Source: Doris montereyensis
Taxonomy: Eukaryota; Mollusca; Gastropoda; Nudibranchia; Dorididae
Assembly (NCBI GenBank): GCA_037039925.1
Contig: JAXRKP010001340.1
Location: forward strand, 1 to 64,000
Direction: 5' to 3'
DNA length: 64,000 nucleotides
The position numbers were made by a program, and so were the translations under genes. Numbering within the stretch: the first letter of the stretch is position 1; the number at the start of each line of letters is the position of its first letter. This document shows, piece by piece, positions 27,101 through 40,300 of the stretch. The notes beneath the pieces were generated by a model that was given only the letters and a program-made list of their open reading frames with translations, was not told where the DNA came from and did no database searches.

Positions 27101-30100
27101 GTTATCTTTCTTTACTTATATAGTTTGAGACCATTCACATCTGAGTCAAGTGAGGACAGTAGAGTGAAGTACCTTTAACAACATGAGAATAGATTTATGC
27201 TTCTTTAGTTTTTGTGTGAAACTTCTGATACGTTGAGGTGAAGGGGACAGTCATGTGTAACTAGATAACCCGACATTTTCAGCATGAGAGATACCTCATG
27301 AGGTTGCAGCTAGATTTCGACTGTGTGGCCTCTATGGCTGAGTGCCTGTTTTTCCTTCCTCCCAACGGCTGGGTGTAAGGCAGGATATTCTGCAGTAAAA
27401 TGCTCAGTGTATCTTGTTTAATTTTCATTATCCCCCCCCCCCCCTCAATTTGTAATCTCATTCATTTTATCTGTATTATTAACTTTTTTATACTTTGCTG
27501 GGTATTTATTTCTACAGATTTGAATGGACAATTCTTTTTACATGGGTCTACACCAACTTCTATTGCCAATTGCATATGAGGTAGGAATCAATGGTATAAA
27601 AGGCAACAAGTTTATTTATAACCAATGTTGGTTTAAGATGAACATAAGAAAGCCAATCAGAGAGGCTCTGTGTTGAACTAAGATATATGAGTGTAATAAA
27701 AAGAGTCCCAGAAGGAATAAAGACAAAATGAAAGGTAATACATTTGATCACTTAAATGCCCGGTGCTTGGGAAACAGAAAACGGGTATTAAGGAAAAACA
27801 GGCATTTAGGCAAAAGTAGGTCAGGGGCATTTGGGGGCAACAATTTGGGGAGTGGGGAGGTGTAACACGATTCATAATCTTCATGTTGAAATCAAGACAA
27901 CGGACATCCAAGGATAAAGATGCATATCCAGATCGTTTGTTTTAGAAAAGTCATCAGTTTTACGAACAAATTAAATGCGCGAAATAGGGACACCTGGAAA
28001 CCATTTAGCACTGTGGTGGTGAGCGAGAGGATGGGATGACCATCACTCACCACAAAGACCCGAAGGCACAATGGATATGGCCAATGCGAGACAGGGGAGC
28101 AATAACATTTTTCACACCTTGTCCCTCGATCGCGATGAGTGTCCGGTCTATTAAAAATGCCAGGTGATTTCATGCCACTTACGACATCAAAAAAAGAGCA
28201 GTGGGCGGAGTCTGGAAGGCTGTTCAATTTTAATGCCTTGTGACAAACCAGTGATCCAATGGGACAAAGGATGTGTTGTACAGTGGGTGGAGTCAAGAGT
28301 TAAGATTAGCAGGCATTTAGAGGCAATTTATATAGAAAATTGGTTTCACTGAGATTATGGGCATTTAGGCGAAATGGGCATTCAGGCAGCAAACATTTGG
28401 GCGGTCACTACTGTATGTGATGTCTATATATAGAACTTAAAGTATAAAAAGTAAGACCTTCGAAAATAGGCTTAGAAGGTCTTTGACACCACCATTCTTT
28501 GTTTGACCACTTGTTGTGCTTAAATTATAATTAACGTAATTCCTAAAGCTAATTTTTTATTCAAGAATATTGGTGTGATGTAATCTCAACACAAATAAAG
28601 CGCTTAAGTTCAGTGGAATTTGACAACCTTATAAAATTTGACGTCAGTGAAAATGTTGACATTTACATCATATCAGTATGACCAAGGACAGAAATTGACA
28701 TACAAAACCTCACAGATAGACCATGTTGGAAATGAGAGGAAAAGGTGACAGAAACACTAATAAATCAAAAATTTATATGTTAAGAAAAAAGAAAGTGCTA
28801 AAACAGGGCAAGTTGGAGAACAATGATTCAGTAAAAGTAAACTTTGGCACCTAATGATAAAGAAAAAAAAAGAAAAAGAAGATAAAGCATTGTAAGTTAT
28901 TGTTAAAACAAAGTGATAATATTGAAATATGGTAAGATGCCTTCCCATCTAAACTTTAAAAACCCACAAAAACCCCATGAAAACAACCCCTCCCCAAAAA
29001 AAAAAACCCAACAAAAAAACAAGCACAAAAAATATATAAAAAATATAGTATAAAATAAATCCCAATCAACCTCTCAAGCAAAAATAATTGATGATTTGAA
29101 TTCAATAAACAGCAAATTTTAAGCACATGAATTTCTCTCCTTTCACAAATATATTTTTCCTTAGTGTTTTATGGAATCTTGTCTCAAAATGATATGAAAT
29201 ATCTCAAAATATAGACAAATTCTTAAGGGACTTTCGAGAATAAAAGTTGCTTCAAATCAAATTCTGAAGAATTAAAATAAAATCAAAAAACCTTTACAAA
29301 GGAAAAGCACACACATAAGAAGCATCAACTCTCATTAAGCAACAATAAAAGAACCCCCCCTCCCCCCACAACCCCCAATAAATTAATAAAAACACCAAAA
29401 CAGCATTAACTCAAGACAACCCTCAAGCCCACCCTCCCGCCTCCAATTCCCCATTAGGAAGGACATTATTTCCTTTTTGTCCTTTTGGGGACTTGGTAAT
29501 CCAGAGGCAAGGTGTTGGCTTCTCAACCAAAAGGTCGTGGTTCAAGCCCCAACAGGTTGAACAATTGTCTCGGGTTTTGTTTGGAGTAAAATCTACCACC
29601 CCCCCCCTCCCGGTCTAGGTAGGTGGATCAGTTCCTAGTCCCATCGGAGACGGACAATTAAAAAGGAGGTCTTGTGTGCAGATCAACACTTTCTGCACAT
29701 TAAAGCAGATTCCTTGGCTGTTTACAGGGTTGTTGGGGCAAATTAAAAACTCCACCAAAACCCCTGACATCACCATAATTGTGGATGTGAGTAAATCAAA
29801 TATCAAAACAAAAAACCCTTTTCCCTCAACCCACTCATCTCCCCCTGCCCCCTCCCCTTCCCCTCCCCCTCTCCCTCCCCCTCCCCTTCTGCCCCCCCCC
29901 CCCTGCCCTGCCCTGCCCTCAAACCGCCACCCAGTTAAAATGTCATGTTATTGTGCAGCATCACAGCTTTGTGCATATGTTTGCATTCCATTTTCAGTAC
30001 TGTCCAGAGCTTATCATCATTTCAGCTGGTTATGATGCAGCTATTGGCTGCCCTGAGGTATTCTTTTGCTAAACCCCTTTAAGCTTTTGTTGCGGTTTGT

Positions 30101-32076
30101 ACTCGCTGCCCCCCCCCCCCCCCCACCCATTTTAATTTAACTTTTCTATTTCAAAAGTAACACGTTGCTCAGTAACAGGTTGTTTTTTTCCACCTAGTTT
30201 GTTCCTCAGTTGATACTAATCTCGCATGGTCTTGATGCTGCTATTGGAGATGAAAAGGTATATAGAGTCATACTGAGGGTGTTTAGAGCCATATCTAAAA
30301 AGAAAGAGAGAGAGTTACAGATTGGATGAGGTTAGAGATTATGATAGGAGGAGAATACGTTGGTTTAAGGTGGAGAATAAACAAAAGGAGAAGTTACGAA
30401 TATGAGGGGCGCAAGGGTCATTTACATGCACCGATGAATCGTACAAAGATCAAATAATCTATTGATTTTTGAGGAATCGTTACGTGTAATTGCAAAATTA
30501 TTGGATACAATTAGATGGGTTGGCTGGTGAATGAAAGACCCGATCTAGAAGTCAGCTTCGGACAGGCATTAGATTTGGGAGTAGTGGGCAGGAAGTGGGA
30601 ATGTCTTTGAAGTTTAACACCATGCAGGATAACATTTGTGTTAAAAAATATTGAAATTCCTGTCATAGCCGACAAGTCATTGCATTAAACAAAATCAGTG
30701 CACCAACATTAGCAGAGGAACTTGTTTTGATGGTCTTGATATAGTAGTTCTATATAACTGAACGATGAATGATTTTCGAATATAAAGCTATTTATTGCCT
30801 TTTATGTTGAGCCACTAGGAGTATGATGAAAAATGTTTTAAAAATTCTAAGAGTTTTTGATGCCTAACACTGAGACAAGATTAAAATGAGTCATTCAATA
30901 ATTGGCATTTTCACAGCGCTGATTGAATTGAAGAGTCAATCAAAGTCTTTAAGACAGTTTTTTTATAAAATATTTTTTTTTAGTAGACTGAAGAAGTGAC
31001 ACAAATTAAAGATCTCATACTGACAGTTTTATAGATAAATGGAGGGTACTACTTTAGAATATTATATTATAAAAGAATGAAAAAAAGTTTATTCATGTCA
31101 AACAAAATCTGACAAACAGAATTTTGTTAAAGAGTATTTGAAGCCTCAATTTCTATGATGATGATGAAATTTATTACATATTTTCGCCATATCATGTAAA
31201 CAAGACTAAAGAGTGACAACAAATTTTATATCTCGTACACAATAGATTTATATGATTTGTAAGTAAGTGTTTTTCTTTTTCTTTTTTCATTTACAAGCAT
31301 GAACAGAACATGCAAATCTTCTAAGATAGTCATCGCAATGAGATATTGTGACTCTCTGATCCAATAGCGAGATCTTATCTAGGCAAAATATAATCTAGGA
31401 GGGTCCTATGAAGTTATTGTTCCTTGAAGTTATTGCTTTCTAAATCGAACGACAGATTTACACATGTAATCAGAATGCATAAGATGGTAAGACGAATGAT
31501 TTTGAGTGCGATAGGTCAGAACCGTTTCATCGGTGCGTGTAAACAGGGTTTAAGACCTTCTTATCACGGAAAAGTTCTTATATGTCACCAAAGATTCTTA
31601 AAAGAATTCTCCAAGAAGTTTTATTCATCCCTCAAATATTTATATATTAAAATGGATAAAAATAAGGGGAGTGGAAGTATTTTCAAATCCATCTCTTTGT
31701 ATGTACTCTAAATTTAAACAATATGATACTGTGTATTGTTTCTAATTAACAACAGTAGAAGTAGTAATTGTAGTAGTATTAATAGATGCAGTAGTAGTTA
31801 CTACATCTATTAATGCTACTACAATTACTACTTCTACTGCTGTTGCCTCTACTGCCACTACTGCTGTTGCTGCTACTGCTGCTGCTATTGCTAATACTAC
31901 TACTATTACTACTACTGCTGCTACTGCTACTGCTGCTGCTGCTGCTGCTGCTACTACTACTTCTACGACTACCACTGCACTGCCACTGCCACTACTACTA
32001 CTCATACTGCTGCTGCTGCTGCTACTACTACTGCAACTGCTGGTGCTGCTACTACTGCTGCTACTGCTGCTGCTGG

Positions 32077-32111
<35 letters not shown>

Positions 32112-32155
32112 ACTACTGCTGCTACTGCTACTACTGCTACTGCCACCTGCTGCTG

Positions 32156-32223
<68 letters not shown>

Positions 32224-34363
32224 ACTGCTGTTACTACTGCTACTGTTGTCACTGCTGCTGTTACTGCTACTGCTACTATTACTACTTTTACTACTGCTAC
32301 TGCTACTGCAATTTCTCTCTACAACTTGTACTGCTGCCACTACCATTATCACCACCAACATCACCATCAATGCATTTACTACAGCATTTTGCATTATATT
32401 TTTCTTAAAATATTGCTTTCAGTTTCATCTCTTCTAAATGTCATTTTTATTAAATCTTTTTTATGTTGTGCATTGTGCCCTTTCTCATGTTGAGCATTTC
32501 TCCTATTGAAGGAAAACTCTGTTGATTTTCATTATTTGAGATTTACACTTATATCAAAGCATATTCTGTATAGTCAAAATATTTCCAACCTTTTATTTTC
32601 AAATGGCAACACTAAAATTTTCAAACCACAATTGTCAAACCCATATTTCGAATCCATTTCTGTGTCTGCTTGGTTTTAGTCATTTTTTTCCATAGAAATA
32701 ATAAGAATGTAAAGTTTTATATTGGTTTTTGGGAGACAAGAATTTATGCATTTTAGAGAAGTTGCTTTTTGATGATATCCAAGGGACATAACCTTAAGTA
32801 TTAGTTTCCTTTCTTGTCTTTGAAACCTATCTAGCGATTATGTTTATCTTGATCTAGTTTTTTTTTTTAATGGTTTTCGGAAATAATACCTGTAGGTCAT
32901 ATAGAGAATTTGTATAGATGTGAGAGGGAACAACAGAAACAAATTATGTGATATCTATGTTACAATCATCATACAGCCCAATGTTTAAAACAGAATCATG
33001 TATCATTTGACAAAATTATTTATATCAGGGTGAAATGATGTTGACGCCTGCAATGTACGCCCACATGACGCATCATTTGTCAGCCCTGGCATCTGGACGA
33101 GTCGCTGTCGTGTTAGAGGTAATTGTCAGATCTCAGCTATGCCTCATGTTTATGATTTAGTTTGTACAGTAATTACTGCCTAAATGCCCGCTGCCATAAT
33201 GCCTGTTCCCCTAAATGCCTGCAATCTCAGTGAAACTGAGTTTTTCCTATATAAGTTGCCCCTCTAAATGCCCGTTTCAGAACCAAGATGTTCCCCTAAA
33301 TGCCCCGATCTCTCTGGTAAAGGCGGGTATAACTTCTTCAAATTATCACAAAGTATGACCGTTATTGATTAAAAAAACTTTTTATAACCATTGTTAACAT
33401 TGGTGATTTATGCATGTCACCAGTTTGCTATGCGTTGTAACGACCCTACATATTTCTTTCCAATGTAATGTAATGAAAGATGACCAGTTTCCTGGTCTTA
33501 ACTTCACCCACCGTACCGTACAGCCTTTGTCCCATTGATACACTGGGTTGTCACAAGGCAATTAGAATTGAACCGTTTTTTCCAGACTACGCCCATGGCT
33601 CTTCCCTTGATGTCATAAGTTGCACAAAATTACCTGGTGTTTTTAATTGACCAGGCACGCAGTGTGTGTGAACAGTTTTATTGCTTCCCAAGTTCCCCAT
33701 CTGCTTTGCGCCTTCAGGTCTTTGTGGCGTGCGATGATCAACCCACCCGAAAGCTCATCACCTAACTGTTAACGAACTTAATGATTTCCAGGTGTCCCTA
33801 TTTCTCGCATTCAATTTTACGTAAAATTGAGGACTCTTCTGAAACAAACGACCTGGTTGTGAATCTTTATTCTTGTCTGTCCATTGATCACTCCGATTTT
33901 TTGCCCTGACTGATTTTCCCATAAATATCCATTTGACCTAATTGCCCGTTTTCTCTGCTTCCTGAGCACTGGGTATTTAGGCAGTGACTACTGTATTAAG
34001 ATGTTTTGTGTTTCATTATCATGGTCTGTAGGCTTTGTGCTGGAGCATAGTTAAAGAATAAGCTCATTCAAGGCTGTTATTGCCGTTATGCCCATAAAGT
34101 CAAAGTTTATCCGGGTTCCTACAGTGGGCAGTAGAACAAGGGATAATGCATGGCTTCCTGGTTTCAAAAAAGAAAAGAAAAAAAAAAAGTCAAGTCATTT
34201 TAAGACGATATCGGCCAATACAACTGGGGGTTATCCCTGGTTTCCATAGTGTAAAGCTGAATAGGTGATTATAGTCATCTCCTGGTCAGGACAGTAGTCT
34301 GATGCAGGTTGTCACTCTCAGGCTAGTGCTTTTACTCATTTGCACCTATGTCGAATGAGGAAA

Positions 34364-34398
<35 letters not shown>

Positions 34399-37300
34399 AA
34401 TTCATTCATTCATTCATTCATTCATTCGTTTGTTCATTCAAAGTTGGATTCATTCATTTGTTTTGCTTATACAGTGAAACCTCTCAAATCGGGAACTCTG
34501 GGAATCAGGAAACCTGGCCAATCAGGAAGAATTCCCAGGGAGCGGAATTGTTTGTATATATTTTACCTCTCTAAACGGCAAAGGTCCCTGGCTAATCGGG
34601 ACAATTTTCATGGACTTACATTGATTACCATCACCATTTCCCCATAATTATTTATTTCAACACTCCTTTTTATCCCAATTTTATTTCCGTGTTAGCAAAA
34701 CATTAATTATTACACCTGCATTAGTGCTACACGTGTTATACATTGCATAATGTGTAGACGATATTACAAGTGCCAGTTCATGATGACCATAAGCCAGACA
34801 CACCAGACATCCATGAAGAAGGTGTGAAAGCAGGCGTCGAGCCAGACCTTGCTCGTCCAGCTAACAATACAATACGGTGTTGATATTGGGCGCGCTTAGA
34901 AAGCTGTGCACTGTCATATACGTCTTTTTATTGCCCGCCTCATCCGTCAATCATAAGGGTGGAAACGAGAGGAAATTTAATGACCCATCATGCCTTTTGA
35001 TTATGTGTCTTATCTATCTACCATCCAAGGAAGATTGATTGTCACAAGTGAGGATGAGTGACATTTTTGATGAATGCCATCTTCATTTCGATCAACTAAC
35101 TGGTCCTGTGGCTACTTGTTCGTTTAATTCTGCATTTATTTTACCACTCACAGAAGGGCTTAGGTACCCCAAACTGCTAGGGAAAACCAAAACCAGGCAA
35201 AATGGGACAATTTTACAATCCACCGAGACTTCCTGATTAGAGAGGTTCCACTGACGTAACAATCATACATTTCATTTCCAAAGCTATCATTTAAAAAAAA
35301 GATAAAAGAAGACAGTTACAAAAAGGGAGGAAGTAGAAGCTTTTGTGTAAGATACTCTACTTTTCTTTCTTTTTCCGTGTTCAATCTGATGTTCATGACA
35401 ATCTCATGTTCTGTTTTTTTTTTTTTTTTAGGTGTTATTTTGTTGTTGTCCTTCATGTCAATATGTTCTATCATGTTTTGACAGGGAGGCTACTGCATAG
35501 AATCTCTAGCAGAAGGATGTGCTCTGACCCTTCGCAGCTTACTGAAAGATCCGTGCCCTTTCATTCCAGCCACAAAGGAACCAAGTGACAGGTGAGTGTA
35601 GTAGTTTTTGCACTTCCAGTTTTTTGACTGCCATTTTTCTTTCATTGAAATTTACCCCATCCACCGTATGCTGTGATCTCAGGGTGAATTCAGAGAAACA
35701 GCAACAAGAAAGACGTATGAAAGACTTGAAGGAAAGAAGTAAGACTTTTTCAGTAGCACCTTCCAACCAACTGCCCACTTCTAGGCTAGCTGATTGCAAA
35801 GAATTTTTTGACACCTTGTAATTGAATGGGATTCCACTATTGCAGGGGGACTTGGCAGTTTAGAGGCAAGGTGTCGGCCTTTCAACTAAAAGGTAGTAGG
35901 TTGAAGCCCCACCAAAGGTAAAAAAATGTTCTCGATTTTTTTCCGAGCAAAAATTAATGACTCTGCCGTTTTTAATTTTTATATCCGTATGGAAGCATTA
36001 AAAGATGTTATAAAAAAAAAAGGCCTGAAGTCATTCGATAAAGAGCCACATATGCCAGGTGTAAAAAAATAATTTAATGTTGTTGAATTTATAATTGAAA
36101 GGTTGTTTTTTCCCCTGATTTTATAATACTTGAATGAATACAGAAAACACCTTTATTTTGAGAGGTTGTGTAAGTCCTGTAATCGCTCACAACGGCTGGT
36201 TTGACTTTGCCAAAATGCAACATGTTTTTTTGCAAGTACGTCTTCAATTGGTTGCATTTAAAGAGTCGATTTATGTGAAAAATTAACTCGATAACCTCTT
36301 TTTGCCTCGTCCAAGTAACAAAATCTGCCACGCACGCACGTGTGTGTGTGTGTGTGTGTGTGTGAGGGGAGGGTGAGGGGGGCACTAGATCTGTGTAAAC
36401 TGCATGCACACTTGCCAGTCTTGGCTGTCTCGGCTCTTGTCACCCTGCCCGTTCCCTCCCCAACTCAGCTGTCGACGATGGTCTGCCAGACAAACACTCT
36501 GACCGGCTCTCTTCGATCACAGTGAGAAAATCTGTGAAAGATCTTGTGTCCCTTTTATGACATTTCGTGTCAACGAATAAAAGTATTCTTCCTAGTTGCT
36601 GATTGTCTCCACCATCCCAGCCCCTCCTGTAGTCTTGACTAAGAGAAGAATGTATAATCTATGAGAAGAGGTTAGGCCTATAGTTGGGTCTTATCCTCAA
36701 ACCAAGTAACAACAAACGAAACCCAAACAGTTACAAACAACTAAGAAAACAATGGGAGTTTATGTCCAACCAAGAATGGCAATGAAATACATGCAGTGGG
36801 TTATGGTCCTTGACTCGTCAAAATGCACCTTCGCCAAAATGCACAATTTTTTTGTCACCCGAGGACCGTGTATTTTTGGCGGAGACTACTGTATTAGATT
36901 GCTTTAATCTTGAATTGGCAAAGGAAGCACTGTTCTTCAACATTTTTATAGGTTAATAGATTGTTTACACCTTGAATGTTTAAAGGTAACACATTGATAT
37001 AGAAAAGTTATTTTTAGGTCCTTGTAATGTTTATGTCTTGAATGAATGAGGGAAATGAGGTGATGAAAAAAGATTGTCTGATTCCTTATATACAAATATG
37101 GATATTATTGTATACTCCTGCTTTTTCTTTCCATATAATTCCTAGATAAAATAGAAAGTTGAGATGGATCATTTTTGAAGATAATCAAGTATAGAAAATC
37201 GTTTGTAGTCCTGAAGAACCTAAATAAAAAAAGGAAAAGAAGATATTCATGGACAGATCCAAATAAAGGACATGATTTATGTCCGTCTTGTTCACTTTTC

Positions 37301-40300
37301 CCTTCAACTCCCTTGAGTATAAAATTTGGCTTTTTTACATTCTTTGGATGTCACAATGAACAGGATATAAGTTATTATCTACATGAATTTATTCTTCCAA
37401 ATATTGTGCTATTAGTCTTGCCTCTCAATCCTCAGTGTCGTAACATCAATTCTGAACGTCATCAAAGTTCAGTGGCCATACTGGTTGTGCTTCAACCATT
37501 ACGGGCAGGTTTATGGAGAGAACTTGTGTCCGTTTGAAGGCGTCAACACCATGCCTCCTGTGTAAGTATTGACGGGTGTTATCTCGCTTTATCTTTCACT
37601 CTTCGTCTTCTTCTTAGTCTTCTGCATTTCATCCCAACATGACACCGTGTTCACAACGGGGTTGAAATATGCATTACACTGCTTGTGTGTTCACAGACAT
37701 AGCGACTTTTTCCTGTGGCCGTATGTTCACCTTCCTGCCTAAGCGTGTGGCGTGAGCATAATTTTAATCATGAAGGAGGTAGACACGAAAGTGTTAATCG
37801 CCTAGTACGTGACAGACCTGTTTTTTTTTGTCTTTACCTTAAGATAACATAAAAACATCAGGCCCTTACACTTACAACTGTTTAAACTGTTAGATAAAGC
37901 CAAGGGACATCATGCAATCTATAGCTCACATTCATTGTGCCATCCTGGGCAAACGGCAAAGAAGAGGTCAGTGCGTGTGAGGGAAGGTGTCGTGTGGATC
38001 ACAACAAATGACGAGAATTTGATTATGTAACAGGTCTTACTGCCAGCACACATGATTTCGAAATTTAATTCCTTCATTCAAATTTAGATCTTTTCAGGGG
38101 ATATTTTTTCAATTTCCTAAGTCGTTGACTTTGCTTACTTGATTTCTGTTCATAGTTTCCTGCATGTGTCTATTTAATTAAAAATTATCTTGGATTTCAA
38201 ATAAAGTGATGCACGTTTTATAATATTACTTGCTAGCTTAATTTTTTTACTCCTGTCACAGAGAAAACATTGAATTCAGCACTGTGTGTAATCGACCATC
38301 AAAATTTGATATATACGGCTTGTACCCAACACAGTCGCTAGAGGTCATGAAACAATATTCTGACCTTCTGAATGAATTGAGGGCTTCAACCAAATTGAAT
38401 GTGGCCAGCAGCAAGTAAGTTGGCATGCAATGAAACTCAGGTTGAGAAACGGGGAGTGAACTGAAACATGAAAATTAAGCCAAGACAGCTAACGGGACAC
38501 ATCTGTGATACATCTTCAAACTCCCTCCCCTGAAAAAGAAAAAAGCTTGGGAAATACACACAAGAATATTGTGCAATGTCCAAATAACCATTCGTTATTA
38601 ATATTTTGTAACCTGAGTACATTTTACTTTGAAAAAAAAAAAAAAAGGAAAAAATATTCTCAGTTATATACCTATGATTTCATTTTGTGTTATGTAATTT
38701 CAATGAGTTGAAAGAATTTTCTATTTATATCTAAAGGGCTTTGTAAAGTCTACTTTCACTCAATGTTTATAGAATTTGAATGATTTAATTCCAACAGTAA
38801 CATCAATCTCACATTTTTTCTTTTACAGATGCTGTTTTGTTTTTGATGCTGAGATGAGAGCACATAAAAATCTTTTTTTGAGGTTGGTGTGGATGTAATA
38901 TGTATATTTGTAACAAAAATGATCTCCTATAAATAAGTAAAAAAGTCATCTAATATGTAGAAGACATAATTTATATTGTCACCTCAGTTTTAATTTTGTG
39001 ATATTTGAGTGAAGATGTGTTATAAATTTCATCGTCATCATAGAATTGAGACCGCAATTGTACTTTAACAAAAGGTGTCGATCAGACTCTTAACTTTAAA
39101 CCTTTTATTCGTTTACAGTTGTAATATTTAAAAACAACAACTGTCCATTCATCTGTAGCTGTCAGTATGAAAATATTACTTTGTGCAAGTTCGTCATTGT
39201 ACTAAAGAAAATGGTTTTATCAGAAATCTCTTAAATACTTTGATTGATATTCCACTCCATTAAGTATCATGATAATACCAATTGTTGAATGATTCATATT
39301 AATCTTGCCTCAGTATTAAGCACCAAGACGTTTATAATATTTTATACTTCTTTAGACTGAAATGAATAAAAAATGAAATAAAAAATTGCATATTTGAAAT
39401 TCTGCACTATCTAGTTACATACTGGCTCTAGGCTTTGTGATGCAAAAGCAGTAATGACTCAATAGTCCAGAGGTAAGGTGTCAGCCTCTCAATCAAAGGG
39501 TTGTGGGTTCAAACCCCAACGTTTTTTTTTGGTAGTAAAATATACCTCTCTGGTCCAGGTGGGTGGATCGACACACCTAGTCTTATGGAAGACGGATGAT
39601 AAAAAGGAGGTCCCGTGTACAGATCACAAAAACTGTGCATGTTGAAGATCCCTTGGCTGTTAACAGCAAAATTAAAAGTCTTATCCCAACCCCTGAGATC
39701 ACCATAGTTGTGGATGTGGGTAAATCAAATGAAATGAAAATCAAAATCAAATGCAAAGGCAGCATTTTATACTTTTACTTAGTACAGAGAATGGATTTGC
39801 CATTTGTGCCAATCCGTACCGAGATATCACAAGGGCATTACCATAATTGAAAGTTTGCCTGATATTGTATTGTGAAATGAATCCTCACAGATCTCATCCT
39901 GAGCGGCCAGACCGCATCAGCGCTATCTACAACAAATTCAATACCTGGGGGCTTCTGTCAAGATGTATGGAAGTGCCGGTACGTTGGAAGATGTTTTCCA
40001 TTCATGCTTTGTACATTGTTTGAAATTGTGTTGTTAATGTGTCTCAGTTTCTGTCTTATTGTCATCAATTTTCTTTTTCTTTTCTTTTTGAACTTGAGAT
40101 TTAATTTAAGTATTATTTTGTTTATCCAGTTCGCAAAACATTAAAAAAAATGTAAAACTTATTTTCATATAGTCGTTTTAATTTTTCGGGTCTTAAACTT
40201 TGTGGGGACAGGTTTTAATGTATTTTTGTCTCTTCATGTGCATTTTTTGTTTTGTCTTTAAGATGGGTGGGTAATTGGAGGGTGTTGTTGGTAGATCTTG

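Noticed and set aside
29998..30257. Exon 11a/11b as an assembly duplication
   Set aside because: The two copies share only 11 of 20 residues, and most synonymous sites and the flanking introns differ. A recent artefact would be nearly identical.
31424..31711. A 95-residue Lys-rich frame in intron 11
   Set aside because: No conserved motif, no splice context, and a base composition like the surrounding intron.
31742..32493. Poly-Leu, poly-Ala and poly-Ser frames, as if a polyglutamine-type disease repeat
   Set aside because: The trinucleotide array lies in an intron and is open in several frames. No exon joins to it.
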